DNA of 35,827 bases from an uncultured Clostridia bacterium (lineage in GTDB: Bacteria > Bacillota > Clostridia > Lachnospirales > CAG-274), in the NCBI GenBank assembly GCA_947585865.1, contig CANPXH010000023.1:1-35827 (forward strand), read 5' to 3'. Both the position numbers and the translations under genes were made by a program. The notes under the pieces were generated by a model. The model had not been told where the DNA came from and did not search any database. It was given only the letters and a program-made list of their open reading frames with translations. Of this stretch, positions 1 to 8,586 are shown piece after piece (the first letter of the stretch is position 1; every line of letters begins with the position of its first letter).

Positions 1-29
1 CGCAAGGCGAGCTTTGCCCGCCTGAGGAC

Positions 30-188
30 AGGAACTTTACTTATATTTTGGCAAATATGCCAAAATATAAGTAAACACGGCTGGTTCCTACCTTAATTTA
101 ACTGAAAGAAATGCAAGCATTTCTTTCAAGCGTGTCGACTTTATCGACACGCTGAATTATTATCGGAACATAAGTTCCGATAATAATT
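30..188. repeat. Array of adjacent perfect hairpins
   Basis: Four perfect inverted repeats follow one another: arms 36-53/58-75 (18 bp, loop 4), 103-114/117-128 (12 bp, loop 2), 129-138/144-153 (10 bp, loop 5) and 155-169/174-188 (15 bp, loop 4). The last three abut with 0-1 nt between them. A short outer stem (30-35 with 84-89, aggaac/gttcct) encloses the first. There is no T-run after the last stem, so this is not a simple terminator. It lies downstream of the minus-strand DUF1540 gene. It could be a palindromic mobile element, a structured RNA or a protein-bound cruciform site; the sequence does not decide which. Confidence 0.75.
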
Positions 189-198
189 ACAGTAAGGC

Positions 199-357
199 TT
201 ACATATATTCAAAGGATAAACATTCTGTTTCACAGCAATCCTTTGCGCAGTCGCAGTCCTTGCCTACAACTATGTCGGTAAGAGTACAGTATTCTGCGCT
301 GCTGTCATGATACTTGCATGAGTTTACTCTGCACTTTATTGAACGATTTGCTGACAT
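199..357 (-). CDS. DUF1540-family cysteine-rich small protein
   Basis: A 52-residue ORF with a strong ribosome site (ccttaggaggtg, about 6 nt before the ATG). The product has eight cysteines: C9, C14, C24, C35, C37, C41, C42 and C46. The core IKCRVNSCKYHDSSAEYC followed by TDIVVG matches the DUF1540 pattern (C-x4-C-x9-C, then a short strand and further cysteines). DUF1540 proteins are short, often duplicated in Clostridia, and presumed to bind metal; their role is unknown. The gene diverges from the dipeptidase gene starting at 424. It should not be mistaken for the SCIFF peptide: its cysteine spacing differs and no radical SAM maturase lies next to it. Confidence 0.8.
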   Translation of the reverse strand: MSANRSIKCRVNSCKYHDSSAEYCTLTDIVVGKDCDCAKDCCETECLSFEYM

Positions 358-423
358 TTATATCACCTCCTAAGGATATTTTGCTCGGACAGAAACTAAT
401 TTATACGAAAGGTCGGTGTTTTT

Positions 424-1320
424 GTGTTTGATATTTTTGACTGCCATTGCGACACACTTACAAAAGCGATGTGGGAAAATAAGGATCTGTACAAAAATGA
501 TCTGCATCTGGATATAGACAGGCTGAAAGGCTTCGGCAAAGCAATACAAATATTTGCCATATGGCTCGATATGCCTTATCTGAACAGGGCATATGAAAAT
601 ACGATAAAGGCAATAGATTTTTTTGAACAACAGCTAAAAATATACGGCAGGTATATTACATCGGATATCGGTGATGAAAACAAGATCAGAGCCATACTTT
701 CTGTAGAAGGCGGAGAAGCTGTGGAAGGGGATATGGATAAGCTGCATTATCTCAGAGAAAGGGGAATAAGACTTATGACCCTTACATGGAATAATGAAAA
801 TGAAATAGGATACGGCGCTGCGACAGGCGTCGACAAAGGCCTTAAGGATTTCGGCAAGGCTGTTGTAAGGGAAATGAACGACACGGATATGCTCATAGAT
901 GTATCTCATCTCAATGAAAAGGGCTTTTGGGATGTGTACAAAATTTCACAAAAACCGTTCATAGCCACGCATTCCGATTCAAAGGCATTGTGCAACCATT
1001 GCCGCAATCTTACCGACGACCAGTTAAAAGCCATGGCCGAGACGAAGAGCATGGTGGGCGTTAATCTTTATCCTCCCTTTATAGACGGAGAAAAGGGAAG
1101 CCTTGACAATATCATAAGGCACATAGATCATATAATGAATATAATGGGGGATAAGAATACAGCATTGGGATGTGATTTTGACGGGATAGACATATGCCCT
1201 GAAAATATAGATGATGTAAGCAAGCTAAATATACTCTACGACAGGGTAAACCATATATGGGGAAAGGAGATCGCCGATAACATATTTTACAATAATATGC
1301 TGGCTTTTTTCAAATGGTAA
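424..1320 (+). CDS. Membrane dipeptidase (peptidase M19) family protein
   Basis: A 298-aa zinc dipeptidase of the renal dipeptidase (M19) family, which hydrolyses dipeptides, including some D-amino-acid dipeptides. All expected metal and active-site positions are visible: H8 and D10 in DCHCDT, the bridging E95 in SVEGGE, H162 in DVSHLN, H183 in ATHSDS, and D251 in LGCDFDG. The length is near the usual 300-320 aa. There is no signal peptide, so the product is probably cytoplasmic. The start is GTG at 424, with a weak ribosome site (gaaagg) about 11 nt upstream. The exact substrate cannot be read from sequence. Confidence 0.9.
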   Translation: MFDIFDCHCDTLTKAMWENKDLYKNDLHLDIDRLKGFGKAIQIFAIWLDMPYLNRAYENTIKAIDFFEQQLKIYGRYITSDIGDENKIRAILSVEGGEAVEGDMDKLHYLRERGIRLMTLTWNNENEIGYGAATGVDKGLKDFGKAVVREMNDTDMLIDVSHLNEKGFWDVYKISQKPFIATHSDSKALCNHCRNLTDDQLKAMAETKSMVGVNLYPPFIDGEKGSLDNIIRHIDHIMNIMGDKNTALGCDFDGIDICPENIDDVSKLNILYDRVNHIWGKEIADNIFYNNMLAFFKW

Positions 1321-1340
1321 AAACTTATTTCTTATTTTAC

Positions 1341-1369
1341 TTGAAATAATTTGTAGTTTGGTGTAAAAT
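1341..1369 (+). promoter_or_regulatory. Sigma-A-type promoter for the aminotransferase gene
   Basis: TTGAAA (1341-1346), a 17-nt spacer, then TAAAAT (1364-1369). It lies 27 nt before the ATG of the aminotransferase. Confidence 0.65.
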
Positions 1370-1395
1370 CTTATATATGACAAGGGGGTGTGTAT

Positions 1396-2589
1396 ATGAA
1401 ATTATCGGATATGGCGTTGAAAATAAGACCGTCAAGCACTTTGTCTCTTTCTGCCGAGGCAAACAGAAGGAGAGATGAGGGCATAGATGTTATTAATTTC
1501 AGTGCGGGTGAGCCTGATTTTAATACTCCCGAAAATATAAAAGAGGCAGCCATAAAAGCTGTAAATGACAATTTTACAAAGTATACTCCCTATGCAGGCA
1601 TTTATGAGCTGAGAGCGGCTGTTGCCGATGAGCTCAAGAAAGAAGGGCTTGAGTATGAGCCTGAGGATATAGTTATTTCCAACGGCAGCAAGCATGCGCT
1701 TAAAAATGCTTTTTCCGCAATTACGGATCCGGGTGACGAGGTGATCATACCTGCGCCTTATTGGAACAGCTATGCGGATATTGTCAATATGGTATATGGC
1801 GTTCCCGTTATAGTGCAGACCAAAAAGGAAAATCTTTTTAAAGTAAGTGTGGATCAGCTTGAAGAGGCATACACTCCCAATACGAAGGCGCTTATCATAA
1901 ACAGCCCCAACAATCCTACGGGTACCGTTTATTCTAAAGGTGAGCTTGAGAAAATAGCTGATTTTGCAGTAAGAAAGGATATATATGTTATTTCGGATGA
2001 AATATACAGAAGGCTCATATACAGCAGAAAGCTCAGGCATACAAGCATTGCTTCGCTGGGCGATGATATAAAGGAAAGAACCATAGTCATAGACGGCTTT
2101 TCCAAAAGCTTTTCAATGACAGGATGGAGAGTCGGCTACACTGCTTCCAACAGAGAGATAGCAGATGCCATAGCCAATATACAGTCAAACAGCACTTCAA
2201 ATATCAATTCGATCGCACAAATGGCGGCGCTTGAGGCTCTCAAAGGAGATAAGGGAGAGGTCGAGCTTATGCTGAAGGAATTTCAGCACAGAAGGGATTT
2301 CATAGCCCAGAGGATATCCGACATACCTCTTTTAAGCTCAATACTTCCAAAGGGTGCGTTTTATCTGTTTGTGGATGTGTCCAAGCTTTTGGGCAAAGAG
2401 GTAAAGGGCGTTATGCTTAACAACAGCTCAGATGTTGCAAAAGTGCTTCTTGACAGCTACAATGTGGCTGTTGTGCCGTCAGATGCCTTTGGGGTCAGCA
2501 ATTACATAAGGATATCCTATGCTACATCCATGAGAGATATAGTGGAAGGCGCCAACAGGATAGAAAAATTTGTAAAACAGAATTTTTAA
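1396..2589 (+). CDS. Pyridoxal-phosphate aminotransferase, class I/II (aspartate aminotransferase type)
   Basis: A fold-type I aminotransferase of about 397 aa, resembling the thermophile/Bacillus-type aspartate aminotransferases (subgroup Ib). Visible landmarks are FSAGEPDFNTP near the N-terminus, the NSPNNPTG substrate loop, SDEIYRRLIY with the cofactor-binding Asp and Tyr, and the Schiff-base lysine K237 in DGFSKSFSMTGWR. A C-terminal Arg in NYIRISYA should bind the substrate carboxylate. It interconverts aspartate (or related amino acids) and 2-oxo acids. ATG 1396 is preferred to GTG 1390 because aaggggg at 1382-1388 is properly spaced only for the ATG. The gene is monocistronic, with its own promoter and terminator. 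The amino-acid preference is inferred from family resemblance. Confidence 0.88.
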   Translation: MKLSDMALKIRPSSTLSLSAEANRRRDEGIDVINFSAGEPDFNTPENIKEAAIKAVNDNFTKYTPYAGIYELRAAVADELKKEGLEYEPEDIVISNGSKHALKNAFSAITDPGDEVIIPAPYWNSYADIVNMVYGVPVIVQTKKENLFKVSVDQLEEAYTPNTKALIINSPNNPTGTVYSKGELEKIADFAVRKDIYVISDEIYRRLIYSRKLRHTSIASLGDDIKERTIVIDGFSKSFSMTGWRVGYTASNREIADAIANIQSNSTSNINSIAQMAALEALKGDKGEVELMLKEFQHRRDFIAQRISDIPLLSSILPKGAFYLFVDVSKLLGKEVKGVMLNNSSDVAKVLLDSYNVAVVPSDAFGVSNYIRISYATSMRDIVEGANRIEKFVKQNF

Positions 2590-2633
2590 GAGGCTTGCCG
2601 CACTTGCTGTACAAATGCGGCAGCCTCTTTTTA
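2588..2633 (+). terminator. Rho-independent terminator after the aminotransferase
   Basis: Stem aagaggct(t)gccgca / tgcggcagcctctt with a 13-14 nt loop, followed by TTTTTATA. It lies between convergent genes; the T-run favours the plus strand. Confidence 0.85.
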
Positions 2634-2639
2634 TATTGC

Positions 2640-3812
2640 TTAAAAGTAGCTTACCTTTATTCGCTTGCCCATTTTTTTAAGGCACTCGGATATTTCATTG
2701 ACAAGATTCATTTTTATGTTGAAGTTGATCGGAAGGTCGGGATTCTGATGAGCAGGGTTCACTGCCTTGCCTACATAGAAGTTGATATCCGTTGCCTCCT
2801 CGAACAGCAGCTTGGATATAAGAGAAGCGCCGTCTTTGCCGAAGGCCCAGTTTTCATACTCCTTGTTTTCGGAAATAAAATCCTTGGCATATTCCATAAC
2901 TCTGTTGACGGTGATAACACCTTCGGTCACAAGGTCGACGCCGTCTATTTCGGCAACGGGAGGTATGCCCGGGGCTTCAAAATTAAGAGTGGGTCTCAGC
3001 TCCTTGCCTAAGTATTTGGCGGCTATGGAGGACGTGGTGCCTCCGCATATTATATGCTTGCCGCCTTTTGCAAAGAATAGCGCCATCATCTTGTTGCAGT
3101 CGTTCCGATCCGAAGGCGGCCCGAACAGTATATTCATAGGATTCCTTTTCCTTATCCTTATTACGCAAGCCGTAGCATCATCTCCCGGCTCTCCGCCGTA
3201 GAGCTTATCCACCTCATTTATAAGTATAGTGGCAAGAGTCTTGGCGTTATAGCCTGCGCATTCTATGGTTTCCATAAACTCTATGATGTCACTTAGCTGC
3301 CAGCCGAAATTATACGAAAGCCCTATGCCGGCATGAGGACAGCCGTCGCTCATAGCCACAAAAAGATCTCCCTCTTGAAGGCGTATCCTGGATTTGAAAA
3401 GCTTCTTTCCGTCGATGTTCAATTCTTCTCTGGGGTATTTGTGATCTTTTCCGTTTCTGAGTATGAATACCTGAGGATTATCGTATTGTATTATTTCGGC
3501 GTATTCATTGTCCACGATATGAATTATTGTAAATGTAGAATATGCCACTCCTCTTTCGGAGCATACCGGCAGCGTTGCCGCAACTGTGGAAACGCATTCC
3601 TCTATGGACAGGCCGGCTGCCATGAGCGTGGATATTATTTTGGAGGTCAGCGTTGAAAGTATGCTGGCCTTCACGCCGCTGCCCAAGCCATCGGCAAGGA
3701 CTATGATAGTTGAGTTTTCATCATCGTTCACAACGTCTATGTGATCGCCGCAGAGCTGTTCGCCTGCGTGATTTATGCTAATGTAACCTATATCCGCACA
3801 TAGATCATTCAT
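2640..3812 (-). CDS. SpoIIE/PP2C-type serine phosphatase paired with the hydrogenase-like sensor
   Basis: 390 aa. The first 220 residues form a PP2C (SpoIIE-type) phosphatase domain with metal-binding aspartates in VLADGLGSGVKAS, FVAMSDGCPHAG and GDDATACVIR. The remaining 170 residues, beginning around NPMNILFGPPSDRND, form a separate domain with a glycine-rich ICGGTTSSIAAKYLG segment that I cannot assign. The start overlaps the last 8 nt of the hydrogenase-like gene, so the two are probably translationally coupled. This pairing of a PP2C with a PAS-containing hydrogenase homologue is known from other Clostridia and suggests that the phosphatase is the output of a redox or H2 sensor. Its target protein is not in this window. 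Confidence 0.85.
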   Translation of the reverse strand: MNDLCADIGYISINHAGEQLCGDHIDVVNDDENSTIIVLADGLGSGVKASILSTLTSKIISTLMAAGLSIEECVSTVAATLPVCSERGVAYSTFTIIHIVDNEYAEIIQYDNPQVFILRNGKDHKYPREELNIDGKKLFKSRIRLQEGDLFVAMSDGCPHAGIGLSYNFGWQLSDIIEFMETIECAGYNAKTLATILINEVDKLYGGEPGDDATACVIRIRKRNPMNILFGPPSDRNDCNKMMALFFAKGGKHIICGGTTSSIAAKYLGKELRPTLNFEAPGIPPVAEIDGVDLVTEGVITVNRVMEYAKDFISENKEYENWAFGKDGASLISKLLFEEATDINFYVGKAVNPAHQNPDLPINFNIKMNLVNEISECLKKMGKRIKVSYF

Positions 3813-5481
3813 CGGAGATCATCTCCTTAAGCTTTGTGAGGGCGATCTTGGTCTCAGCCGCAGTTTCGCCTAAAAGCGAGGCTATTTCCTGAACGATCCT
3901 CATCTGTTTGTCAACGACCTTGTCTGCCACCTCTATGGTATGCAGGCTTATCTCGTCTTTTTTCTTATTACCCTTTTCCTCATCCGTAACATCCCTGAGT
4001 ATGCAAAGTATGATATGATAGTCTCTGTCGTATATCATGGTCTCCTCAAAGTATTTGTCATACTCGGCAAGATATATCCTCTTGTTCTCTATACGCTCCC
4101 CGGTGTTCTGCACCGTTATAAAATCAAGGGGATCCATTATCCTTACAACAGGTTCGCCGAGCACATCGGAAGCATACTTAATATTGAAAAGACGCCTTGC
4201 GGACTTGTTTACAAGCTGCACTTCAAATTGTTCGTTTACCACTATTATGCCGTTAGGCGTGTTGTTTACTATATTGTCGGTAAAGCTTTCGGCTTTTTCC
4301 TTGAGGTATGGCAGACACATGGATATCTCAGCCTTGCCATGATATATTGCAACGGCTTTTTCCCTGCAGGTGTTGTAGCCGCAGGAGCCGCAGTTCAGTT
4401 CGTCCTCCGGCTTTGTTTTGCCCATATTCTTGAGCACTCTTCGTATTTCTTCTTCGTTGGGAGGCTGGAGCCTTTGCTCTATGGGTTCAAAGCTTTTGGA
4501 TATTTCGGCATATTCGGGCTGAGCCACGGCAAAGTCCTCGTTTCCCGCATAATCGGTAACAGCCATAAATTCCCGCACAGGCGAATGACTGAACTTTTCC
4601 ATAACAGGACCCGATATACAGCTTCCGCTGCAAGCGGACATTTCTATAAAGCATTTATGTATATTTCCCTTTTCAATATCCTTAAGGGCAGCAATACAAT
4701 TTTGCGTGCCGTCTATAGCCATATATGTATAGTCCTCCGCCTTTTCCCCCATGGTCTTTAATATACCGCCTGCAGTCGGGAAAAGTCTTGCTTTGCTTTC
4801 TTCGGTATCGTCTATGCTTATTTCGGGCTCGATATTTTCTTCCTTGAACCACTGGGTAAGCTCTTCAAATGTGAGCACGGCGTCTACTATGCCTGAGTAA
4901 TAGTCGGCCTCATCCTTTTTTGCAAGGCAAGGGCCGATGAATACGGTCTTTGCATCGGGCATTCTCTTTTTTATATCCAAAGAGTGAGCCTGCATAGGGG
5001 AATATGTATCTGCAAGACAATGGAGCACAGACGGAAAATATTTTTGTATAAGAAGATTTACGCTGTGGCAGCATGAAGATATGAGCACATCTCTGTTTTC
5101 TTCTGTAAGCATCCTGTTGTATTCGTTTTTTACGATAGTAGCGCCTATAGCGGTCTCTTCCGCATCAAAGAAGCCCAGCTTCTTAAGAGCGGCACGCATA
5201 CTCTCTATGCCTATGCCTTCATAGTTGGCTATAAATGAAGGGGCAAGACTCGCAACGACCCTTTCTCCGCTTTCTATCATTACCTTTACCTTTTCTGTCT
5301 GGGCGGTGGTCTCCTTGGCATTTTGCGGGCATACCACAAAGCAGTGGCCGCAGAGTATACATTCATTTCCTATAATGTGCGCCTGCCCTGCGGAAAAGCG
5401 TATAGCTTTTACGGGACAGTGCCTTATACATTTGTAGCAATTTTTACAGTTGGATTTTTTTAATTTGAGCCATTCAGCCAT
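3805..5481 (-). CDS. Sensory [FeFe]-hydrogenase-like protein with ferredoxin, distal Fe-S and PAS domains
   Basis: 558 aa. An N-terminal 2[4Fe-4S] ferredoxin domain has C12, C15, C18, C22 and C41, C44, C47, C51. The hydrogenase large-subunit domain follows, with the H-cluster cysteines kept: L1 SSCCHS (C137-C138), L2 GPCLAKK (C185) and L3 EMSACSGSCISGP (C284, C288). L1 lacks the proline of the catalytic TSCCP motif. Next come another Fe-S motif (C364, C367, C372, C389), a PAS domain at about 400-500 and a helical tail. This is the architecture of group C (sensory, HydS-like) enzymes. ATG 5481 is chosen over an upstream in-frame ATG because of the ribosome site aaggag. The likely role is sensing H2 or redox state and signalling to the overlapping phosphatase. 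Confidence 0.9.
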   Translation of the reverse strand: MAEWLKLKKSNCKNCYKCIRHCPVKAIRFSAGQAHIIGNECILCGHCFVVCPQNAKETTAQTEKVKVMIESGERVVASLAPSFIANYEGIGIESMRAALKKLGFFDAEETAIGATIVKNEYNRMLTEENRDVLISSCCHSVNLLIQKYFPSVLHCLADTYSPMQAHSLDIKKRMPDAKTVFIGPCLAKKDEADYYSGIVDAVLTFEELTQWFKEENIEPEISIDDTEESKARLFPTAGGILKTMGEKAEDYTYMAIDGTQNCIAALKDIEKGNIHKCFIEMSACSGSCISGPVMEKFSHSPVREFMAVTDYAGNEDFAVAQPEYAEISKSFEPIEQRLQPPNEEEIRRVLKNMGKTKPEDELNCGSCGYNTCREKAVAIYHGKAEISMCLPYLKEKAESFTDNIVNNTPNGIIVVNEQFEVQLVNKSARRLFNIKYASDVLGEPVVRIMDPLDFITVQNTGERIENKRIYLAEYDKYFEETMIYDRDYHIILCILRDVTDEEKGNKKKDEISLHTIEVADKVVDKQMRIVQEIASLLGETAAETKIALTKLKEMISDE

Positions 5482-5515
5482 TGTATTTCTCCTTCGATAT
5501 TGATATAACAACATA

Positions 5516-5544
5516 ATTATAATTGAAATCGGCATTTAAGTCAA
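5516..5544 (-). promoter_or_regulatory. Promoter for the hydrogenase-like/phosphatase operon
   Basis: On the minus strand TTGACT (5544-5539), a 17-nt spacer and TATAAT (5521-5516), 34 nt before the start codon. It supports the 5481 start over one at 5535. Confidence 0.8.
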
Positions 5545-5582
5545 TATGATGAATCACCGCATAAGTCGGCAAAACGAATCGG

Positions 5583-5611
5583 TTGACAATTGATTTGTAT
5601 TGAGTTATCAT
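5583..5611 (+). promoter_or_regulatory. Promoter for the HD-domain gene operon
   Basis: TTGACA (5583-5588), a 17-nt spacer and TATCAT (5606-5611). It is divergent from the hydrogenase-operon promoter, with 38 bp between the two -35 boxes. Confidence 0.75.
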
Positions 5612-5665
5612 ATTTATAAATAATGACAGCAAAATGAGTTGTGACTTACAGAAGGAGGAAATGCC

Positions 5666-6256
5666 ATGAAGGAACACATTTCAAGAAATAAGGCATATGA
5701 GCTTTTGAAAAAATACAATAAAGAAGCGTTCCATCTCCAGCATGCGCTTACTGTGGAGGGCGTTATGAAGTGGTACGCAAAGGAACTGGGCTATGATGAA
5801 GATGAGGAATATTGGGGTATAGTAGGTCTTCTTCACGATATAGATTTTGAACTCTATCCCGAAGAGCATTGCTTGAAGGCTCCCGAACTGCTGAGAGAAG
5901 GCGGAGTCGGCGAGGATATTATACACGCTGTGTGTTCCCATGGATATGGCATCACTGTGGATATAAAGCCGGAGCATGAAATGGAAAAGGTACTCTATGC
6001 CACAGACGAGCTTACGGGACTCATATGGGCGGCAGCGCTTATAAGACCTTCAAAGAGCGTACAGGATATGGAATTGAAATCTCTTAAGAAGAAATACAAA
6101 AGCACCGCTTTTGCCGCCGGCTGCTCAAGAGACGTGATAGAAAAGGGCGCCGAAATGCTTGGCTGGGATCTGAGCGAGCTTCTTCAGAAAACGATATATG
6201 CTATGCGTTCCTGCGAGGCTGCTGTGAACACGGCGGTTGAAAACAGCTTCGCATAA
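5666..6256 (+). CDS. HD-domain (HDIG-type) hydrolase family protein
   Basis: 196 aa. The HD-type metal motif is visible as H24 in the first helix (FHLQHAL region), then LLHDIDFE for the HD pair, and a later SHGYG. The family covers phosphohydrolases acting on nucleotides and related compounds, and such stand-alone bacterial members (often labelled HDIG-domain proteins) have no assigned substrate. ATG 5666 follows gaaggagg by 6 nt. The gene has its own strong promoter and is followed by tcdA after 12 nt, so the two are probably cotranscribed. No membrane segment is seen. Confidence 0.8.
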   Translation: MKEHISRNKAYELLKKYNKEAFHLQHALTVEGVMKWYAKELGYDEDEEYWGIVGLLHDIDFELYPEEHCLKAPELLREGGVGEDIIHAVCSHGYGITVDIKPEHEMEKVLYATDELTGLIWAAALIRPSKSVQDMELKSLKKKYKSTAFAAGCSRDVIEKGAEMLGWDLSELLQKTIYAMRSCEAAVNTAVENSFA

Positions 6257-6268
6257 TGGAGTGAAAAT

Positions 6269-6991
6269 ATGCTTGACAGATTTTCCAGAACGGAGCTGCT
6301 TTTTGGCAGCGAAAATATGAAAAAATTCAAAGCCGCCCATGTTGCTGTGTTCGGCGTAGGCGGCGTAGGCGGATACACCATTGAAGCTCTTGCCAGAAGC
6401 GGCATAGGGCACATCGATGTAATAGACAATGACAAGATAAGCCTTACCAATATAAACAGGCAGATAATCGCTCTTACAAGTACAGTGGGGAGATACAAGA
6501 CCGATGTGGTAAAGGAGAGGATACTGGATATAAATCCAAAAGCCGTTGTAAACACGTACAATGTCTTTTATCTTCCGGATACATCGGATATGTTTGATCT
6601 TGCACAGTATGACTATGTTGTGGATGCCATAGATACCGTTACGGGAAAGCTTGAAATAATATGGCAGGCCAAGAATGCGGGAGTGGCGGTCATAAGCTCT
6701 ATGGGCGCCGGCAACAAGCTGGATCCGACAGGGTTCGAGGTAGCCGATATATATGAGACTGCGGTATGTCCTCTTGCAAAGGTCATGCGCCGTGAGCTTA
6801 AAAAGCGAGGTATAGATTCACTTAAGGTCGTGTACTCAAAGGAAAAGCCCATAAGCCTAAAAGGCAATGGCGAAGAGTGCCCCGAAGGACGAAGAAGTAT
6901 ACCGGGCAGCGCGGCGTTTGTGCCTTCCGTTGCAGGGCTGATAATAGCAGGCGAGGTACTTAAGGATATAGCTGAAAGAGGTATGAAATGA
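6269..6991 (+). CDS. tcdA: tRNA threonylcarbamoyladenosine dehydratase
   Basis: 240 aa, of the ThiF/MoeB/E1-like superfamily. The nucleotide-binding loop FGVGGVGGYTIEAL, the acidic strand VIDND, NINRQI and the conserved DAIDTV region match TcdA (CsdL/YgdL), which uses ATP to cyclise t6A37 of ANN-decoding tRNAs to ct6A. The opening MLDRFSRTELLFGSE is also typical. It is slightly shorter than E. coli TcdA. The cysteine pairs that bind zinc in MoeB/ThiF are lacking, as expected. The stop overlaps the start of the next gene (ATGA), an unusual coupling between tRNA modification and a secreted glycanase. Confidence 0.9.
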   Translation: MLDRFSRTELLFGSENMKKFKAAHVAVFGVGGVGGYTIEALARSGIGHIDVIDNDKISLTNINRQIIALTSTVGRYKTDVVKERILDINPKAVVNTYNVFYLPDTSDMFDLAQYDYVVDAIDTVTGKLEIIWQAKNAGVAVISSMGAGNKLDPTGFEVADIYETAVCPLAKVMRRELKKRGIDSLKVVYSKEKPISLKGNGEECPEGRRSIPGSAAFVPSVAGLIIAGEVLKDIAERGMK

Positions 6992-8562
6992 AAAAAATAA
7001 AATTAACGGCAATATTGCTGATATTTATATTTACGATCGCAACAGGATGTATAAGCGCATCGGGAAAGACATTCACCGATGTTAAGCCGGATGCATGGTA
7101 TCACGCCACTGTTGGGGAAATGACCGAGAAGGGCATACTTTCAGGTTACAGTGACGGAAGCTTCAGACCGAATGCGCCTATCACCTCAGCGGAGTTTACC
7201 GCCATACTGTGCAGAATAAAGTCTGTACAGCCCAAGAGTTCACAGACAGGCCATTGGGCGGGAGGATATATGCAGTCCGCTCTTGATATGGGATGGTATG
7301 ACTATGACGAGATACCTCCTACGGGAGAAAAATACGATATGCCGATACAAAGGCAGCTTGCGGTCAAGATACTCATGAAGGCTCTTGCCGACAGCTTCAG
7401 CTATGATTACAATATAGAGTCTGCCAAGATAAAAGATTTTTCGGCGTTAAGCGGAAGATATTATGATACGGTGCTGCCTGCCTACAGCGCAGGTATAGTC
7501 GGGGGAGACGAAAAGGGGAATTTCGATCCCGCAGGCTCTCTTACAAGAGCGGAGGCGTGTACCGTAATAAAAAAGGCTTTGGATAAATACGGCATTGCCG
7601 TGACAGATACCGAAGCTGTGACGCCTGCCGAGACTGAAAAGCCTGTATCTTACGAAACATCAAGATCCGGCGGCATAAGTGCAAACGGCGATCTTCACGT
7701 AGAGGGCACACGGCTTTGCAACGAAAAAGGAGAGGCTGTCGTGCTCAAAGGTATGAGCAGCCACGGTATACAGTGGTTTCCTCAGTTCATAACAAACGAC
7801 TGTATAAAGGCTGTGGGAGACAGGGGAGCAAATGTTATGCGCTTTGCCATGTACACCGAGGAAAACGGCTACATTGCAAACAATTCAGTAAAAGATACTC
7901 TCATAAATGCCGTGGATAATACAGTCAAAAACGATATGTACGCCATAATAGACTGGCACATATTGAGCGACGGAGATCCTATGAAGCACGGAGATGAAGC
8001 GGAAGCCTTCTTTAGAGAGATGGCAGAGAGATATAAGGATACAAAGGGCGTAATATATGAGATATGCAATGAGCCTAACGGCAATATAACATGGAGCTCC
8101 AATGTAAAGCCTTATGCAGAAAGGATAATATCCGCCATAAGGAGCATAGATGATAATGCCCTGATACTTGTAGGCAATCCTCAGTGGTGTCAGGATCTGG
8201 ACAGCGTTGTGGCTGACAGGCTGAACTATGACAATATAATGTATACCTGTCATTTCTATGCGGGCACGCATACACAGTGGCTGAGAGACAGGGTTTCAAA
8301 TGCTGTAAATAACGGCATACCCATATTTGTTTCGGAATGGGGAACAAGTGATGCAAGCGGCAACGGCGGTGTGTTTGCGGAAGAAACACAAAGATGGCTG
8401 GATTTTATGAGAGCCAACGGCATAAGCTGGTGCAACTGGTCTCTTTGCGATAAAAACGAGACATCGGCTGCTTTGCTGCCGGGCGCAAATGCTTCTGACG
8501 GACTGAGCGACAGCGAGCTGTCTCAGTCAGGAAAAATAGTTTTCGGTCATATGCAAAAATAA
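6988..8562 (+). CDS. Secreted SLH-domain glycoside hydrolase family 5 (cellulase-type)
   Basis: 524 aa. The N-terminus (residues 1-26) is an export signal; IATGC at 17-21 could be a lipobox, so either a lipoprotein or an ordinary secreted protein is possible. Residues about 28-200 hold SLH repeats (FTDVKPDAWYHATV, GYSDGSFRPNAPITSAEF, GNFDPAGSLTRAEA) that attach proteins to cell-wall polymers. After a linker, residues about 225-520 form a GH5 barrel of the subfamily 2 type: VLKGMSSHGIQW at its start, acid/base E362 in YEICNEPNG and nucleophile E450 in FVSEWGTS. It probably cuts beta-1,4-glucan or a related glycan at the cell surface. It overlaps tcdA by 4 nt and ends at a terminator. Confidence 0.9.
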   Translation: MKKIKLTAILLIFIFTIATGCISASGKTFTDVKPDAWYHATVGEMTEKGILSGYSDGSFRPNAPITSAEFTAILCRIKSVQPKSSQTGHWAGGYMQSALDMGWYDYDEIPPTGEKYDMPIQRQLAVKILMKALADSFSYDYNIESAKIKDFSALSGRYYDTVLPAYSAGIVGGDEKGNFDPAGSLTRAEACTVIKKALDKYGIAVTDTEAVTPAETEKPVSYETSRSGGISANGDLHVEGTRLCNEKGEAVVLKGMSSHGIQWFPQFITNDCIKAVGDRGANVMRFAMYTEENGYIANNSVKDTLINAVDNTVKNDMYAIIDWHILSDGDPMKHGDEAEAFFREMAERYKDTKGVIYEICNEPNGNITWSSNVKPYAERIISAIRSIDDNALILVGNPQWCQDLDSVVADRLNYDNIMYTCHFYAGTHTQWLRDRVSNAVNNGIPIFVSEWGTSDASGNGGVFAEETQRWLDFMRANGISWCNWSLCDKNETSAALLPGANASDGLSDSELSQSGKIVFGHMQK

Positions 8563-8586
8563 CGGACAATATGTCCGTTATTTTTT
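8561..8586 (+). terminator. Terminator after the GH5 gene
   Basis: Stem aacggaca / tgtccgtt with a 3-nt loop, then A and six T. The stop codon overlaps the first bases of the stem. Confidence 0.9.

Noticed and set aside
199..357. SCIFF radical-SAM peptide precursor
   Set aside because: Cysteine spacing fits DUF1540, not six cysteines in forty-five residues, and no maturase is adjacent.
3940..4761. Plus-strand 273-codon ORF inside the hydrogenase-like gene
   Set aside because: It is antisense to Fe-S cluster and PAS motifs; no ribosome site and no family resemblance.
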